64,000 bases of DNA from Persicaria tinctoria (lineage: Eukaryota > Streptophyta > Magnoliopsida > Caryophyllales > Polygonaceae): NCBI GenBank assembly GCA_037127255.1, contig JBANSL010000003.1, positions 16,271,314 through 16,335,313 of the forward strand, read 5' to 3'. This document shows, piece by piece, positions 1 through 11,710 of the stretch (the stretch's first letter is position 1; the number at the start of each line of letters is the position of its first letter). Both the position numbers and the translations under genes were made by a program. The notes beneath the pieces were generated by a model, which was not told where the DNA came from, did no database searches, and saw only the letters and a program-made list of their open reading frames with translations.

Positions 1-634
1 TTGCTTCTGGTTTTATAAGTATATAAGGGGAGGATAAATCATTTTTTTTACTTCCAGTTTTTTTTTAACTTCCAGTTTTTTAAATCAAATCATTTTTTTT
101 AACTTCCAGTTTTTTATAAAATTAACTTAAATTAAATAAATTTACATAAAAATTAAATTAAATAAATCATTTTTTTTAATTTCCAGTTTTGTTTTCAATC
201 CAGACAAGATTTTTGAGATATTAAATAAATTTGTGATAGAAAGTATTCAATTGATAATTAAAATTAATTATGAAATATAATTATTAAATTAAATTAATTA
301 TTTTTTAATTGCTAAATCAATCCAATTATTTTAATAATTAAAATTATATAGAAAATATAGTATGGTGTAGAAAAAGTGATGAGATAGATTTATTGGGGAA
401 CTCGACCATTGTGGATGATATATAGGAATTGAATTGGGGAGGATTGAGAATAAAGTTAGTGAAAAATGAGGTGGACGAATAAGAAAAGGGCAGAGAAGTT
501 TTGGGGAACCCGACCATTGTTCATGCTCTTAAAATGAATATGAACACTTTTAAGCTTTGTATAAGAAGTTAATATACACATCCTTTATTTTACAAATCCA
601 TATAATATCAACAAAAGGGAATTTCAATGCAATT
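1..634. repeat. AT-rich intergenic DNA with short repeats
   Basis: No gene is visible. Between about 40 and 190 the motif aatcattttttttaacttcc followed by agtttt recurs four times with small changes, so this is a short imperfect tandem array. Further on, two related blocks at about 398-415 and 493-510 read ggggaactcgaccattgt and ggggaacccgaccattgt; a third relative lies near 48533. This suggests a dispersed repeat family whose ends I cannot set. The remainder is simple A/T-rich sequence. Confidence 0.5.
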
Positions 635-650
635 AAGGAGATTCAACCAA

Positions 651-843
651 TGACCTCTTGCCCTGGTTCATGGTAAGGGAGAGGGGTAAGGGAGAGGTGA
701 CCCTTATAAGAGCTAAAGAGTTCAAATCTCACTTCTTACTGTGTACAATTTGTGTAATTAGTGGGTGCTCGATCAAGTTTTCATTGGTTTTGGATGAGCC
801 TGCTTGGTGGCTTGCTGTCTGACTAACCGGTTCGGAAAAAAAA
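651..843 (+). mobile_element. SINE-like retroposon with target-site duplication
   Basis: About 193 bp ending in an A run and flanked by near-identical direct repeats: aaggagattcaaccaa at 635-650 and aaggagattcatcaaa at 844-859. A sequence like a tRNA B box (agttcaaatct, near 719-729) lies inside. Short length, A tail, internal polymerase III-like box and target-site duplication together fit a tRNA-derived SINE on the + strand. It sits just beyond the 3' end of the UPF0496 pseudogene. The A box is not clear. Confidence 0.65.
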
Positions 844-898
844 AAGGAGATTCATCAAACTCAAACGCACATATATACAGATTGATCAATTAATCATC

Positions 899-2219
899 TT
901 ACTTGATCCCAAAAGTGGTTCCACAGATCTTTGCCCTAGCATCCATAATGTCCCTGTAACACTTTTTCTTCTTGGTCTGTAAATCCTCAATCGCCCTCGA
1001 AAACCCATCGATCTTGCTCTCCATATCGTCAACCTTGATCTTCACCACGGGGTCCTTTCTAATGGCACCCTCGGCCCCTGCATTGACCGAGAACCTCTGA
1101 AACTTGTCCTGCAAGGCCTGGACCGCCACCCTGATCCCCTCCAAGTCCTCCACCGTTATCCAACTCCTCGCTTCCATCAACACGTTGACCAACTCCTTCC
1201 TTCTCCTCAACCTATCATCATACTTCTTCCACATGTAGTCCATCCACTACTTCTCCATGTGGCCAGTCGGGTTCATGGCCGCAATGGCTGCCATGGCAGC
1301 TAATGGCAGGATGGCCGCAGCGGGCGTCAGCACTACGGACACCGAAGCGCATACCAACAACCCCACGTAGAGGCAAGCCAGAATGGTCGTTGAAACCTTG
1401 CGGTAGATCTTAAACCGCCGCACGTTCCGAACATCGACCTTGCGCTTCTTGGCCAGGAGGCGCTCGTGCAGGCGCGTCTGCTCCTCGATGACGGCGGTGA
1501 GCGTGGCGTTGAGGCGTTGGGCGATGACGGCGTCGTCGCTGGCCTCCGCGAAGAAGGGCGGATCCTTTAAAGGACCGGGGGTGGCAGTCGCCCCCCAATT
1601 AAAAATGAAATTTAATATACATATTTCTCTTGTCGATCACTTCGATTTGATATATTATAAGCTCAAATCCGATAACTGAGTAAAAGGTTATAAACGTTTT
1701 AAGACTGAAACGATATAAATTATTTTTCACATTATTTACCAAATTAATACACTTCTATCATACTCATTACAGATCAATTTTTCGCACCTTCAATTAAGCG
1801 CTTCAGGATCCGCCACTGTCCGCGAAGCCGCTGAGCGCGCGCTGGAGGAGCGTCCTCCCGTAGCTGGTCCTTGTGTTGTCAGCTTTGAACTCCTTGAGCG
1901 CGGACTTGACGCGGCCGAGCCGCCAGCTGACGTCGTGCAGCCAGGGCTCGAGGATGTTGAGGAAGTCGAGGGTCTTGTGGCTGCAGCTGAAGTAGAGGGA
2001 GAGGAGTTCGTGGAGCTTGCGGCTGCCGTGGATGTCGTCCTTGAACGGAGGATGACAATGACGACGTCCTGGTGGCTGGTTGGTTTCGCGGAGGGTGCGG
2101 ATCAACGAGTTGAGGGAGCGAGCGCCGTCCGATTTCGAAGTGATGGTGGCTATCAATTGGGTGGTGCGCTTTTGGAGGGTGGAATCCAACGCCCTGGAGC
2201 TCCTCCTCATCACGATCAT
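899..2219 (-). pseudogene. UPF0496 (BPS1/DUF677-like) protein, interrupted
   Basis: A minus-strand gene in at least two coding blocks. The first (2219 down to 1803, about 138 codons) has the helical N-terminal part of UPF0496 proteins, including LHELLSLYFSCSHKTLDFLN. The second (about 1575 down to 899) continues with a basic stretch, a hydrophobic probable membrane segment near 1340-1270, then MWKKYDDRLRRRKELVNVL and a coiled-coil C-terminal part ending in a TAA at 899-901. About 200 bp of AT-rich DNA lies between the blocks and is probably an intron, but I cannot place a clean GT donor. Just after the membrane segment an in-frame TAG (near 1249) follows Met-Glu-Lys and precedes Trp-Met-Asp, where the family continues without a break. 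The stop makes loss of function likely. Function of the family is poorly known. Confidence 0.65.
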
Positions 2220-3213
2220 CCATTGCTTTTATTTTTGGCTGAAGTATAATAGTAGTATAGTGAATGGACTTGCTCGTCGACTATAATAAATAGAGGGCGA
2301 GGCAAAATGCTGGCTTATTGTTGACATGTTCTTGTATTTGAATATAGTGGACCGTGTCCGAGTAAAAAATTAAATTGAAACTTATTGGCCAAGATTCTAA
2401 AATTAATTTTAAACTTCAATTAAATCAAATTTGATTTAATTGAAGTTTAAATCCTGTGTGATTCATAAATGAATTGCGGTTCGATCGTACGGGTACCCAT
2501 TTTGAACCCAAACCCATTTACATCAAAACCCGATTCCGTTTAGATCGAAATCAATTCTCCATATCTCCATTGCCTCTAAGCATTCCATTATCTTCGATGG
2601 AGTCTTTGTTTCAATTGGTCGATCACTTTAACCTCCGTCCTCCAATATGCCTCTTGCACAACGGCATTGCACTTTACTCATTCGATTGCTAACTTATAAT
2701 TAATTCCCAAATCAATTTGAATCGGGTTATGTGGAAATTGGTGCATGAATCCCATTGATTAAAGTGCAAATCTGGTATCACTTGTTGGATTCAATTAACT
2801 ATTCGATAAATTAGGATTGGTACAAATATGAGATGTCTATTTGCAGGGGAAGGTGGGTTGTGGGGGCAGTGGCGTAGGACGAACAAGGTCGCTGATGCGA
2901 AATCCATGGTTAGCACTAGTGCATAATAAAGGTTAATAATAACATACTTATGTGGTTACTTCGAAATCGAGATCGATATAGGTTGTAAGGTTGAACATTG
3001 AAAAATGGAGTATTTTTTTTAATGAGGGGGGGAAGGTGACTACCTTTCGACTATCAGACATGACCGCTCTCTACTACCTTATTTGATTTTTTTTTTTTTT
3101 TTCAGGGAAGGAGAAATCAGTTTGAGGAGAGAAATGTTCAATTTTAGGTCTTCAAATTACATTACTCTTAAAAATATACAACTCAAAGATAGCACGTTTT
3201 AAGGTTTTGGACT
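2220..3213. other. Intergenic region, no gene seen
   Basis: Mostly AT-rich spacer between the diverging UPF0496 pseudogene and the DnaJ gene. The open frames here are short, with low-complexity translations. A T tract lies at 3088-3102. I see no further supported feature. Confidence 0.4.
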
Positions 3214-3393
3214 AATAGGCCCAGTACAGAAAAGCCCTTATATATTTGGGCCAGGAGGCCCAAATCAAACATAGACGCACAGTGAAGCCTCGTTTTAGTG
3301 TCCTCCAGTCCAGACGTAGTAGAGCTGGTCAAATCTCCACGCAAGAACCAAAGAGCTCTTCGCCTGGGAGGAGAGAAACAGGGAAGGGAGACG
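3214..3393 (+). promoter_or_regulatory. Promoter and 5'UTR of the DnaJ gene
   Basis: Just upstream of the start codon are three site II-type elements, TAGGCCCAG (about 3216), TGGGCCAGG (about 3247) and AGGCCCAAA (about 3256). Such TGGGCC/GGCCCA motifs are common in promoters of constitutively expressed plant genes. A ccttatatattt stretch near 3236 could serve as a TATA region. The start site of transcription is not determined; the sequence from about 3280 to 3393 would be 5'UTR. Confidence 0.45.
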
Positions 3394-6300
3394 ATGGCGC
3401 CGGTACCGGCGATCCGGTGGTTCGCTCTCGTAGCCTTTGTGGTGATCTTCCTCGTCCAGCCTTCGGTCGCCATTTATTGCGACGAAGATGACTGTTATGA
3501 ACTTCTCGGGTATGCAACGCTCCCTGTCCCTCAATTTATCCTATGCTTGTGCATTCTAATTTGGATTGTTCCGGTGTCTAGGGTTACCCAGGCTGCAAAC
3601 ACTTCGGAGATTAAGAAAGCGTATTACAAGCTGTCCTTGAAGCAGTAAGGGGATTTGATTTAGTTAATCTAATCCATTATTCGCTGGAATTCAGTTTTGG
3701 AAGTTAATTCTGATTTGCTTTTGCTTGCTTTGGATTTAGTCATCCTGATAAAAATCCGGATCCGGAATCGCGAAAGCTATTCGTCAAAATCGCAAATGCA
3801 TATGAGGTAGGTGTGGAAGTTACTATTCGATGAGATGATTACTTCTCTTGATCTCGTTTGCATGCTATGGCTGTCCTTGATCTTGTCAAAATTGCAAATT
3901 AAGCTCCATTTGGTAAAATGTTGAGGAGTTTGTGTAGGTACTGATAATTATTTCGTATTAAATGGGGAGATATGCTGAATTCTGACTCTGGTGTGATAAA
4001 ATTTTCTAAAAGAAGGTTAAGAGAAAAACATTTGTGTGTTTAATTGTTTTATTTGACAGCGATAGTAGGTGTTAGAGGGAATTATGTAAACCCTTTTAAA
4101 ACAGATCTTGTTTTATCTGTTTGTTAAATTAACTATTCAGTGAAAACTACAAGTTCTTCTGCATTCATTATGGAAAATGAAGGCTAATTTTATTTTTTTG
4201 CAAACAGATATTAAAGGATGATGCCACTAGGCAGCAGTATGATTATGCATTAGAACATCCAGAGGAGGTAATGAGGACTTACTATTTTGCTTAAATAGAT
4301 GGTAGAACATGATATGGATCTAGCTAGTCGTGGTAAAAAAAAAAGGAAAAAGATGAAGCATCTCTCCCTTTTTGAGTTTACGTTTGTATCCAAACATGTA
4401 TCTTATGATCTGAGAAGTGATGTGGACACACAATGGTAGCGTCTGTCTCCAGGTTTTTTGTGTGATATATACTCTAGTATTTTCCTGTTGGTCAATGTGA
4501 GGCTGCTTCAAATATTCATGATGAAGAGGAAAATTGAATATCTGGAATATTTGAGTCCTCGTATGTTATGATAAGAACTAGGAAGATTTTGAAAATTGCT
4601 TAATGTAATGCTTACTATAAATGATAGGCTTGCAGTGGTTTCTTATTAGGGAAAAGTGAGTTATAAGAGCTTTCTACAGGAGAGCAGTCCTAGAATACAC
4701 CCTTTACCTTTTTTTTCCAGCATGAAAGGTGTTCTCTAAGGCCATGTAGTTCAGCTGTTAGTTGGTTAAACTCTCTCACTAATCTCAGAGACTTTATTTG
4801 GACTAGTTTATCGTTAGGTCTTGCATAAACCCTCATCTGCTATCAACATCATCTTCTCTTGATTAAGTTTTGTCATGCTGTCACAACTAATGCTGCCTTT
4901 GCCTCAATGATTTAGGTATTCTACAATACAGCTAGATACTATAAGGCATACTATGGTCACAAGACGGTAAGGCTTGTTGCAAAACTTATAGTTGGTTCTT
5001 TTTAAATAAATAAATAAATATTTGATAGTATTCATTTATGGATTTTTATATTTCATTGAATCTTGTTGTTTGCAAATGATAGGATACCCGTGCTGTTTTA
5101 GTTGGGTTGCTTATTGTTCTCTCAGCGTTTCAATATCTAAACCAGTGGACAAAGTACACACAGGTATTATTGCAGTGCCTTTAATTATTTTGCCTACTTC
5201 TTTAAGCATGAGTAGGATTTATGCTTGTGTAACTATAAGCTAGACAAGTTACTTTCATTTATTAATGTTTTTAATGATAATTGATGAAAGATTCTTTTAG
5301 AGTTGATCTTCATTCCTATAATTAATTAACTGATGTAAATCATTATGCATTATGAACTGTAAATTACTTCCTACATTTTGATGGCATCCCACCTACACAA
5401 AATGCTTCACCAGGCTTATTTTTTGTTTTGTTTGAATTTTTTTTTTATCCTAACAAGTCCTTAATACGAGTTAAAAAAAATTGAGCTCCATATTTTATCC
5501 TAGTACTCTTTTCTCGTATAATTAATTATGAACTGTAAATTACTATACCTCTGTAACTCTGTTTGCCCCCCTGCACTCTTTTCTCGTTCTCTTGGGTCTT
5601 TCGGAAACACTCTATCGACTAGTTTGGGAAAAGAATGCGGACATCCTACCCCAGACCCCGTTTGATTGCGGGAAACAATGGGTTGTTATTGTTGTTGTAT
5701 TTTATCCTGGTACTGATTGTTGCTTGTCCTTTTTCTTTCTAGAGCTACTAGGTTTCGTATTTGTAGTGCATCCTTTCCTGCACTGGTTTTATTTGTTTTT
5801 GTTGTACTGTTCTTCGTTATTTTGTTGGAATATCTGACATTTTTCTAGCAACTACTTGTGCTTAAAAGGAGTCCTCAAGTGACTCAATCACCTAAAGTAC
5901 TACCGTATATGTTAACAGGCTATAGACATGGTCAAAAAGACACCGGTATACAAAAACAGATTGCGTGCCTTGGAACTTGAACGCCGCAGTGGATCAACAA
6001 ATAGGAAGAAGAGTAACAAGATGGATAAGTGTGTACTTGATGCTGTTTTTAAACATTTATGTTTAGCTGGTTTGTGTCAGATGTCCCCTACACTTTTCCG
6101 TTCCTGTGTAATGCAAACATTCTGTTTTTTTTTTTCGTGTGTGTGTGGCAGGAAAGTGGAGGAGGACCTTAGCAAAGAGCTAGATTTACAAATTAAGGGA
6201 GCAGAGAAGCCATCTTGCTGGGGATTAATTGGTATCCGCATTCTACTCCTTCCATACACACTTGGCAAGGTTTGCATCTTTAACTTGGTTCCTTACATAC

Positions 6301-6929
6301 TTTTGCTGGGCATTATTTTACTTTAGATTACATGTTAATTAAGCGACCATTGCTGCTTCTGTTTTCTGGAGCTTTCCACAAAACAGATGTATTGAAGAAG
6401 CTTGAGACTTCTAATCGTTTTCTTTTTCTTCTATGGGTTGTTTTTTTTCCCAAGTATCAGTCTACCTAGCATTTGTTTTTCATCCTTGCAGCTTCTGCTG
6501 TGGAACGGAGGTTGGTTTTTGAGATACAAGATTAAGAAAGCTCCATACACATGGGAAGATGCCTCTTACTTAACACGTAGATCTCTCAGTGCATCTCAAG
6601 AGGCCTGGACAAATATAGGTAACAGTTCATATTTTGTTATTTCCTCATGGAAAGGAATGAAATTCAAATTGAACTCGCAGACAAATGAATTATTTAAATG
6701 GCAAGGGAAAAACAAGTGAATCAATTTATTAATCTGCAACATTTTGTGACAAGATAATAGGATGTAAATAGCAGCTTGTTGGTATTCATTCTATTGAATA
6801 GTAACTAAATTTCAATGTTTTTTAGACGAATCGACGAAGGAGGACCTTGTTTTGAGACAACTATGGGTCAAGGGCAACAGAGACAGTTACTTCGCAGAAA
6901 TGCGTAAAGAGTCTAAGCGCAGAAGATAG
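3394..6929 (+). CDS. DnaJ (HSP40) membrane protein, DNAJC25-like
   Basis: Ten exons with consensus splice sites: 3394-3509, 3582-3644, 3740-3806, 4208-4267, 4916-4966, 5083-5163, 5919-6028, 6152-6269, 6492-6618 and 6826-6929. They join in frame into 298 residues. Residues 1-26 form a signal peptide or signal anchor. The J domain runs from about 33 to 100 with the HPD motif at 61-63, which in this family stimulates Hsp70 ATPase activity. Hydrophobic segments at about 122-138 and 206-232 are probable membrane spans, and the C terminus is basic (ending KRRR). Signal peptide, luminal-type J domain and later membrane spans match the DNAJC25 class, which points to the endoplasmic reticulum as an inference. 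The first ATG in the 5' exon gives the signal peptide. The gene looks intact and single copy here; exon lengths and frames are all consistent. Confidence 0.92.
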
Positions 6930-8768
6930 GCAGGTCATTTCTGTACCGACCTGAAGATGTTTTTGGTTCTGGAGATTCACATATCATGGTAGTTTCTACC
7001 TCTTAATTATCAGGGTTGAACCTCACCTTTTTTTAATAGGGCAGTATTTATATGAACTACAGCTACGACTTGATATCAAAAATCATGATTTTTTTACTGT
7101 TAAGACACATAACTAGCTCTTGTTAAGGGTTCTGTACTGTACTTGAGGTTATAAGATTTTGTTTCCGAGGCATACAAATGTAATTCACAGTTTTCTATAG
7201 TTTATGTTCAGTTCACATATGACACTGTATAAACACCACAATTCTAGTCTTTGGCATTTGTCTGTCAAAGATGACATGTAGCGTTCGTCACCAGGAAGTG
7301 ATGGATTCTGCCAGGAGAAACTGATGAATTCTCTACCTGTTCTTTCAAAATTGGCATTTATTCAAGTGAAGAACAATATATACATGTCAGGATTTTGTTT
7401 TTGCTTTTTTATTCTTTTTTTGGCATATTTTTCCAAAAATCTACTAGGATGACACGACGGGAACAGAGACTTCAAGGCTACAAGATGTCTTCGTTACCAA
7501 CCAGGCTGGATAGGGAGACTTGGTTCTCTTGTACTTGCATTTGATCTCGCCTGCCGCTTTTCCCTGTTTGATCTGAAATGGATTGCACATTTGGATTCTT
7601 TGCTTTATCATCTCAATAGTTTTCATCTCTGTATCATCTTGTATTTCTATAGGGATTTGATGGTCCGGCTTTTGTTTTGTTTGTTGGCGATTTGCTGAGG
7701 AGAAAGAGGAAACAGAGGTGGGGTTGGTTATGGTGGCTGTGGAGGTATAAAGTAAAAGCTTAAATTGATTGATTCCTAAATAGTTGCAATGTTGTGATCT
7801 AATTGTGCTGAAATTGATATATGTAACTGTGCAAGTTACTATGTCCAATCTACCAAACTATACATGAGTTAGGTTACTGGTTCATCATTGGTTAAGTTAG
7901 TTGATTCCTTTATTATCCTGTTTCAACCAACTTTAGACACACACCCTATGTTGGCACACCCTATATTGAGTAGTATCAGTGATAGGATGACATAGATAAT
8001 TCTCAATCTTCTTGTTGAATTCATCTTACCTTAGAGAATGAATTTGTTCATCAAAAAGAGAATGAATTTGTGCAACCCGAAAGCCAAATTCTTGAATCGA
8101 AGTGCACTTTTGCAAAGTGTTTGTTCCACTATTCGAATCAACATCCAATTGATCTTAGTTTCTATGAAGTCCTCAACATGGTGATTGGTAGTTGATTCCG
8201 TGGTCCTAATCAGTTGGTCCCTTTGTAACCCTAACAACATCATTTTAGTCCGAATCGACATCATTTGAACTTTTAACGCTCACAGATAAACCTCTTATGT
8301 CAAATTTTACCTCCATTGTTTCTCACCTCGAAAGTTTGAACAATGACGCGTGTTCATTGGCCCGAGTGCAATGACACGTGGCAAATTACCTCAAAGACAA
8401 GATGGTGGGTGGGTCCACCATGAGTGGCGGGGAATCACTTGCAGAACAAGGCTTGCAATTGCTTGGGCAGGGTGGAGAATCGAAAGGGCCAAGAAAGTCA
8501 AGGAGATTGGAAAATCAATTGAAACTTTGAAGACGAAAGGTTGTATTTTGAAATGTTAAAGGGAAACAAGTAAGGGCCTCCCTAGTCCCTCCCAAAATCA
8601 ATCGAATACGAATCTGTCAAAAGTGGGAAGAAACATCCATAAAGCGTAAGTGTAACTCCCGGGCCCGGCAACACTCGCTACTTAGCTATCTCCATCTAAT
8701 TATTGTGATTCCATCATGTATCATGTATAATTAAATTTTTATGCATTTGTGCAAATTAATTAAATATA
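6930..8768. other. 3'UTR and intergenic DNA
   Basis: The first few hundred bases are likely the 3'UTR of the DnaJ gene. Beyond that there are only short open frames without recognisable domains; a 134-codon minus-strand frame at 7444-7848 has low-complexity composition and no family resemblance. No transposon ends were recognised until the target site of the LINE at 8769. Confidence 0.4.
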
Positions 8769-8782
8769 ATCACTTCATTACC

Positions 8783-11206
8783 AATTTTTTTTTAAAATAG
8801 GCAAACATTAGGAGTTGCTACCTAAAATAGTAGTCTAACTCCAGGATCGTCCTGAATGATGATGTTATAAAAATCCCTATGATAGGAGATAGACTGCAGA
8901 TTACAGATAATTCATTTTCTAGCTATATAATGCGCTGCCATGTTTGACTCTCTATCGACATGGTGGATATCAGCCATCGAGAATTCTGATAGAAGCTTGA
9001 TAATGTCTTCAACTTGTCGCATAACATCCCATCTTGGTTGTTGCAGTCGCTTAATAAACTTAACCAGAACTTGGTTATCACTCTCAAGAATGATCTTCAT
9101 AATACATTTCTCCTTTGCACGTTGCATCCCAAAAAAGGATTGTTGAAGCCTCCGTTTGGAAGACTAACCCTTCGCTTATTTTCTTATGAAAAATATCAAT
9201 AATCTGGCCATCGAAATCCCGAATGATTCCTCCAATCTGGCGCTTGCCAGAAAGGGCGATATAACCATCTACATTAATTTTGTAGATAGTTCTGGGTGGT
9301 CTACTCCACTTGGCATTAGCCCTTCTGCTTCTTACTTTATTGGCTTGTAAGGTGCTACACCACACCCCTTGTCCCAATCAAGGAGAGTCTGTCTGATTCT
9401 TTGGACTACTTGGGCTACGTCATTCGTACTCTTCTGCCTGAAAATTTTCTCATTCCTAATTTCCCATATAACTTGCCAGATGCAGACAAGAACTTCGAAT
9501 CTGTTATTTTCTTTTTAATACTACATCCGTTGCAAAATATAAGGTGTTTACTATTTCGCACGTTTTTTTAATGAGTTAAAAACACCATGAAATATTAAAT
9601 TTTTATTAATTTTTTTACATAGTATTATACATATTGTTAATATGTATAATACTATGTAAAAAGGTTTAATAAAAAATTAATATTTCATGGAGTTTTTAGC
9701 TCATTAAAAAACGTGTCAAATAGTAAAAGTCCTTATATTTTGCAACGGAGGTAATAGTTTCTAAATTTACATGGAGCGGACCTAGATTATTAAGTTCAGG
9801 GAAAAACATGCATGCGTGTTGATCATATTGGGCTATTACTTCTCTAGCAAAAGTGCACCTTGTAAAAAGATGAGTCGCGTCTTCGCCTGACTAATTGCAG
9901 AGAGAGCATTGACTTGGTACCCTGTTAACATACATGTTGAGCGGAGCAGCCGTCGAAAGTCCATCTATTTTTATTTTCCACATGAAGTTTTTGATTCTAG
10001 ATGGTAGTTTTAGCTTCCATATCCAGGTGTGTGCATCTTGTTCATGCGATGGTGGTGTTAGAATGTCCCTTGCTGATTTTGTGGCGAAATTCCCTGCTGG
10101 ATCAGGCTTCCAAATCATCTTGTCCTGAACCTAAGAGGAGGGAATTTTAATAGATCGAATCCTTTGAATTACCTCTTGAGGAAACAAGTGTTTCATGAGA
10201 TCTTCATTCCATTGGTTTCTATTAGAGATAAGGTCTTTAGCTTTCAATGATGGCTCATTGGAGCCCATATAGCTCTTTAGGTTGAGTGTCGGAATCCAAG
10301 GGTCATTCCAAATATTTACGTTTGAGCCATCTCCAACCAGCCAGAGAAGGCCTTCTTCAAACTTCTGCCTAAGTGAGAGAAGTCTACCAAATTGCCAAGA
10401 GGATTCCATGTTGCTAGCTCATTATATTTTCATGTTGAAGGTATTTTTCTTTTATGACTCTCACCCAAATACTATCCTCATTGTTATATATTTTCCAAAG
10501 AAGTTTCATTTGTAAACAAATATTGAGATCTTCTACTTTCCTAAGTCCAAGACCTCCCTGAGATTTACGTTTACAAATGTGATCACAGCTGATGAGAGGG
10601 ATGTATCTATTTGATTGAGATTTATTCAAGAAAAAGTTTCTATTAATTTGATCAATTTGATTGAATACCCTTTGGAAGTAAGAAATTTTGCATGAGATAG
10701 TTTATCTTTGAGCTAAGATTGGATTGGATAAGGACCACTCTTCCAGTCTGAGAGAGGCTAGCTAGACGCTTTTCATTTGGCTAGTTGTTTTCGTAAACTG
10801 TCCACCGCTTCATTAAAAACACAGTTTTTGACTCGGTCATTAACTAGAGGGATTCCAAGATACTTTTCAAGAGTCTTTGAAATTGGAACACCCATATTGG
10901 CAGATAAGTCTTTAATCAGGTTTGGGTTAACCTTCCTAGAGCATTGCAGAGAACTCTTGTTATAGTTGATTGTGAGACCATAAAGATTTGAGAAGTTATT
11001 TATGATATTTTGGATCGTATTTAGGCTAGTATGGGCCGCTTTAGAAAAAATGATAGTGTCGTCAGCAAAGGATAGGAAAGGGATAGGAGTACCATTCTTT
11101 TTGAGCTTAATGCCTATTAGAGTATCTTCTAGCAATGCTTCTTTGTGAAGTTCTCTGGACAAACCTTCCATAACAAGAACAAATAGGTAAGGGGCAAGAG
11201 GGTCTG
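8783..11206 (-). mobile_element. Old, 5'-truncated LINE (RT and RNase H remnant)
   Basis: Minus-strand non-LTR retrotransposon. Fragments in order are: the reverse transcriptase (11171-10773) with PFLSFADDTIIFSK, the FADD catalytic box; the post-RT region (10629-10131); a zf-RVT-type region (10118-9891) ending in VPSQCSLC; and an RNase H domain (9377-8912) with INVDGYIALSGK. Frameshifts and stops separate the pieces. The 5' end is cut inside the RT, right at a DPLAPYLF-type motif. The left end has a T run, the poly(A) tail of the minus strand. Flanks atcacttcattacc (8769-8782) and atcacttcaatatc (11207-11220) match at 12 of 14 positions, an aged target-site duplication. It landed next to the LTR remnant on its right. 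Confidence 0.8.
9521..9754. mobile_element. Stowaway-type MITE inside the old LINE
   Basis: A 234-bp element with inverted ends: the left end carries catccgttgcaaaatataag and the right end its near-perfect complement. It is flanked by TA on both sides (9519-9520 and 9755-9756), the target duplication of Tc1/mariner-type Stowaway elements. It interrupts the LINE between its zf-RVT region and RNase H domain, so it inserted later than the LINE. Confidence 0.8.
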
Positions 11207-11267
11207 ATCACTTCAATATCAATTGGCAGGCTCGTGTCTCGTCTAGTCCACTTGTTATAATTATTTT

Positions 11268-11530
11268 GCTCTGATACCATATCAAAGTCCATCGTGTGCA
11301 CAGGTGCTAGTAGCGTAGCACACAAGTCGAGTGAGGTTCCATTCTAAAACCAATTAACTTTAAAAGGAGTAGCCCACCCACTTATATTAGTTACTACGTA
11401 TATACTAAAGTCCGTTATATTCAACTTTCGATGTGGGGCTCTTTATGGTTTCATTCACATCTCTCAACACAATCCCCACAATTTGTGCTTAAGAGCTTGC
11501 CATCTTAGCTTAAAAATTTACGCTAACACG
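11268..11530 (-). mobile_element. LTR retrotransposon remnant with primer-binding site
   Basis: On the minus strand TGGTATCAGAGC (complement of 11268-11279) matches the primer-binding site for initiator tRNA-Met. The sequence upstream of it on that strand, rising to about 11530, resembles an LTR: it includes GGGGCTCTTTATGG-type and AGTAGCCCACC-type segments seen in dispersed plant LTR repeats (recalled, not searched). No coding region follows; the old LINE begins 62 bp past the site. The outer end is not defined. Confidence 0.5.
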
Positions 11531-11534
11531 GAAA

Positions 11535-11710
11535 AAAAGAAAAGGAAAGGCCATTTCATTTCGACAAAAGACCCACACCCAAGTTCCATAACTTTGGGTT
11601 CGCTATCTCGATCATGATTTTCCTATCCCGGAGGGATAGGTCCTTCCAAAACCAAAAGGGGAGGATTTGTGGGCGAGGAGGGATTCGAACCCCGACACTG
11701 TGACGTTTCT
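11535..11710 (-). other. Probable plastid DNA insertion with trnR-ACG 3' part
   Basis: The + strand reads gtgggcgaggagggattcga near 11670 and continues accccgacac. On the minus strand this is the T arm and 3' acceptor half of plastid tRNA-Arg(ACG). The adjoining text (ttcgacaaaag, acacccaagttccata, tctcgatcatgattttccta) resembles the plastid inverted-repeat spacer next to that gene. Only the 3' part of the tRNA remains, so it is non-functional. Identification rests on memory of plastid sequence; the ends are approximate. Confidence 0.6.

Noticed and set aside
7444..7848. 134-codon minus-strand frame after the DnaJ gene
   Set aside because: Low complexity, no domain, overlaps the likely 3'UTR; not enough to call a gene.
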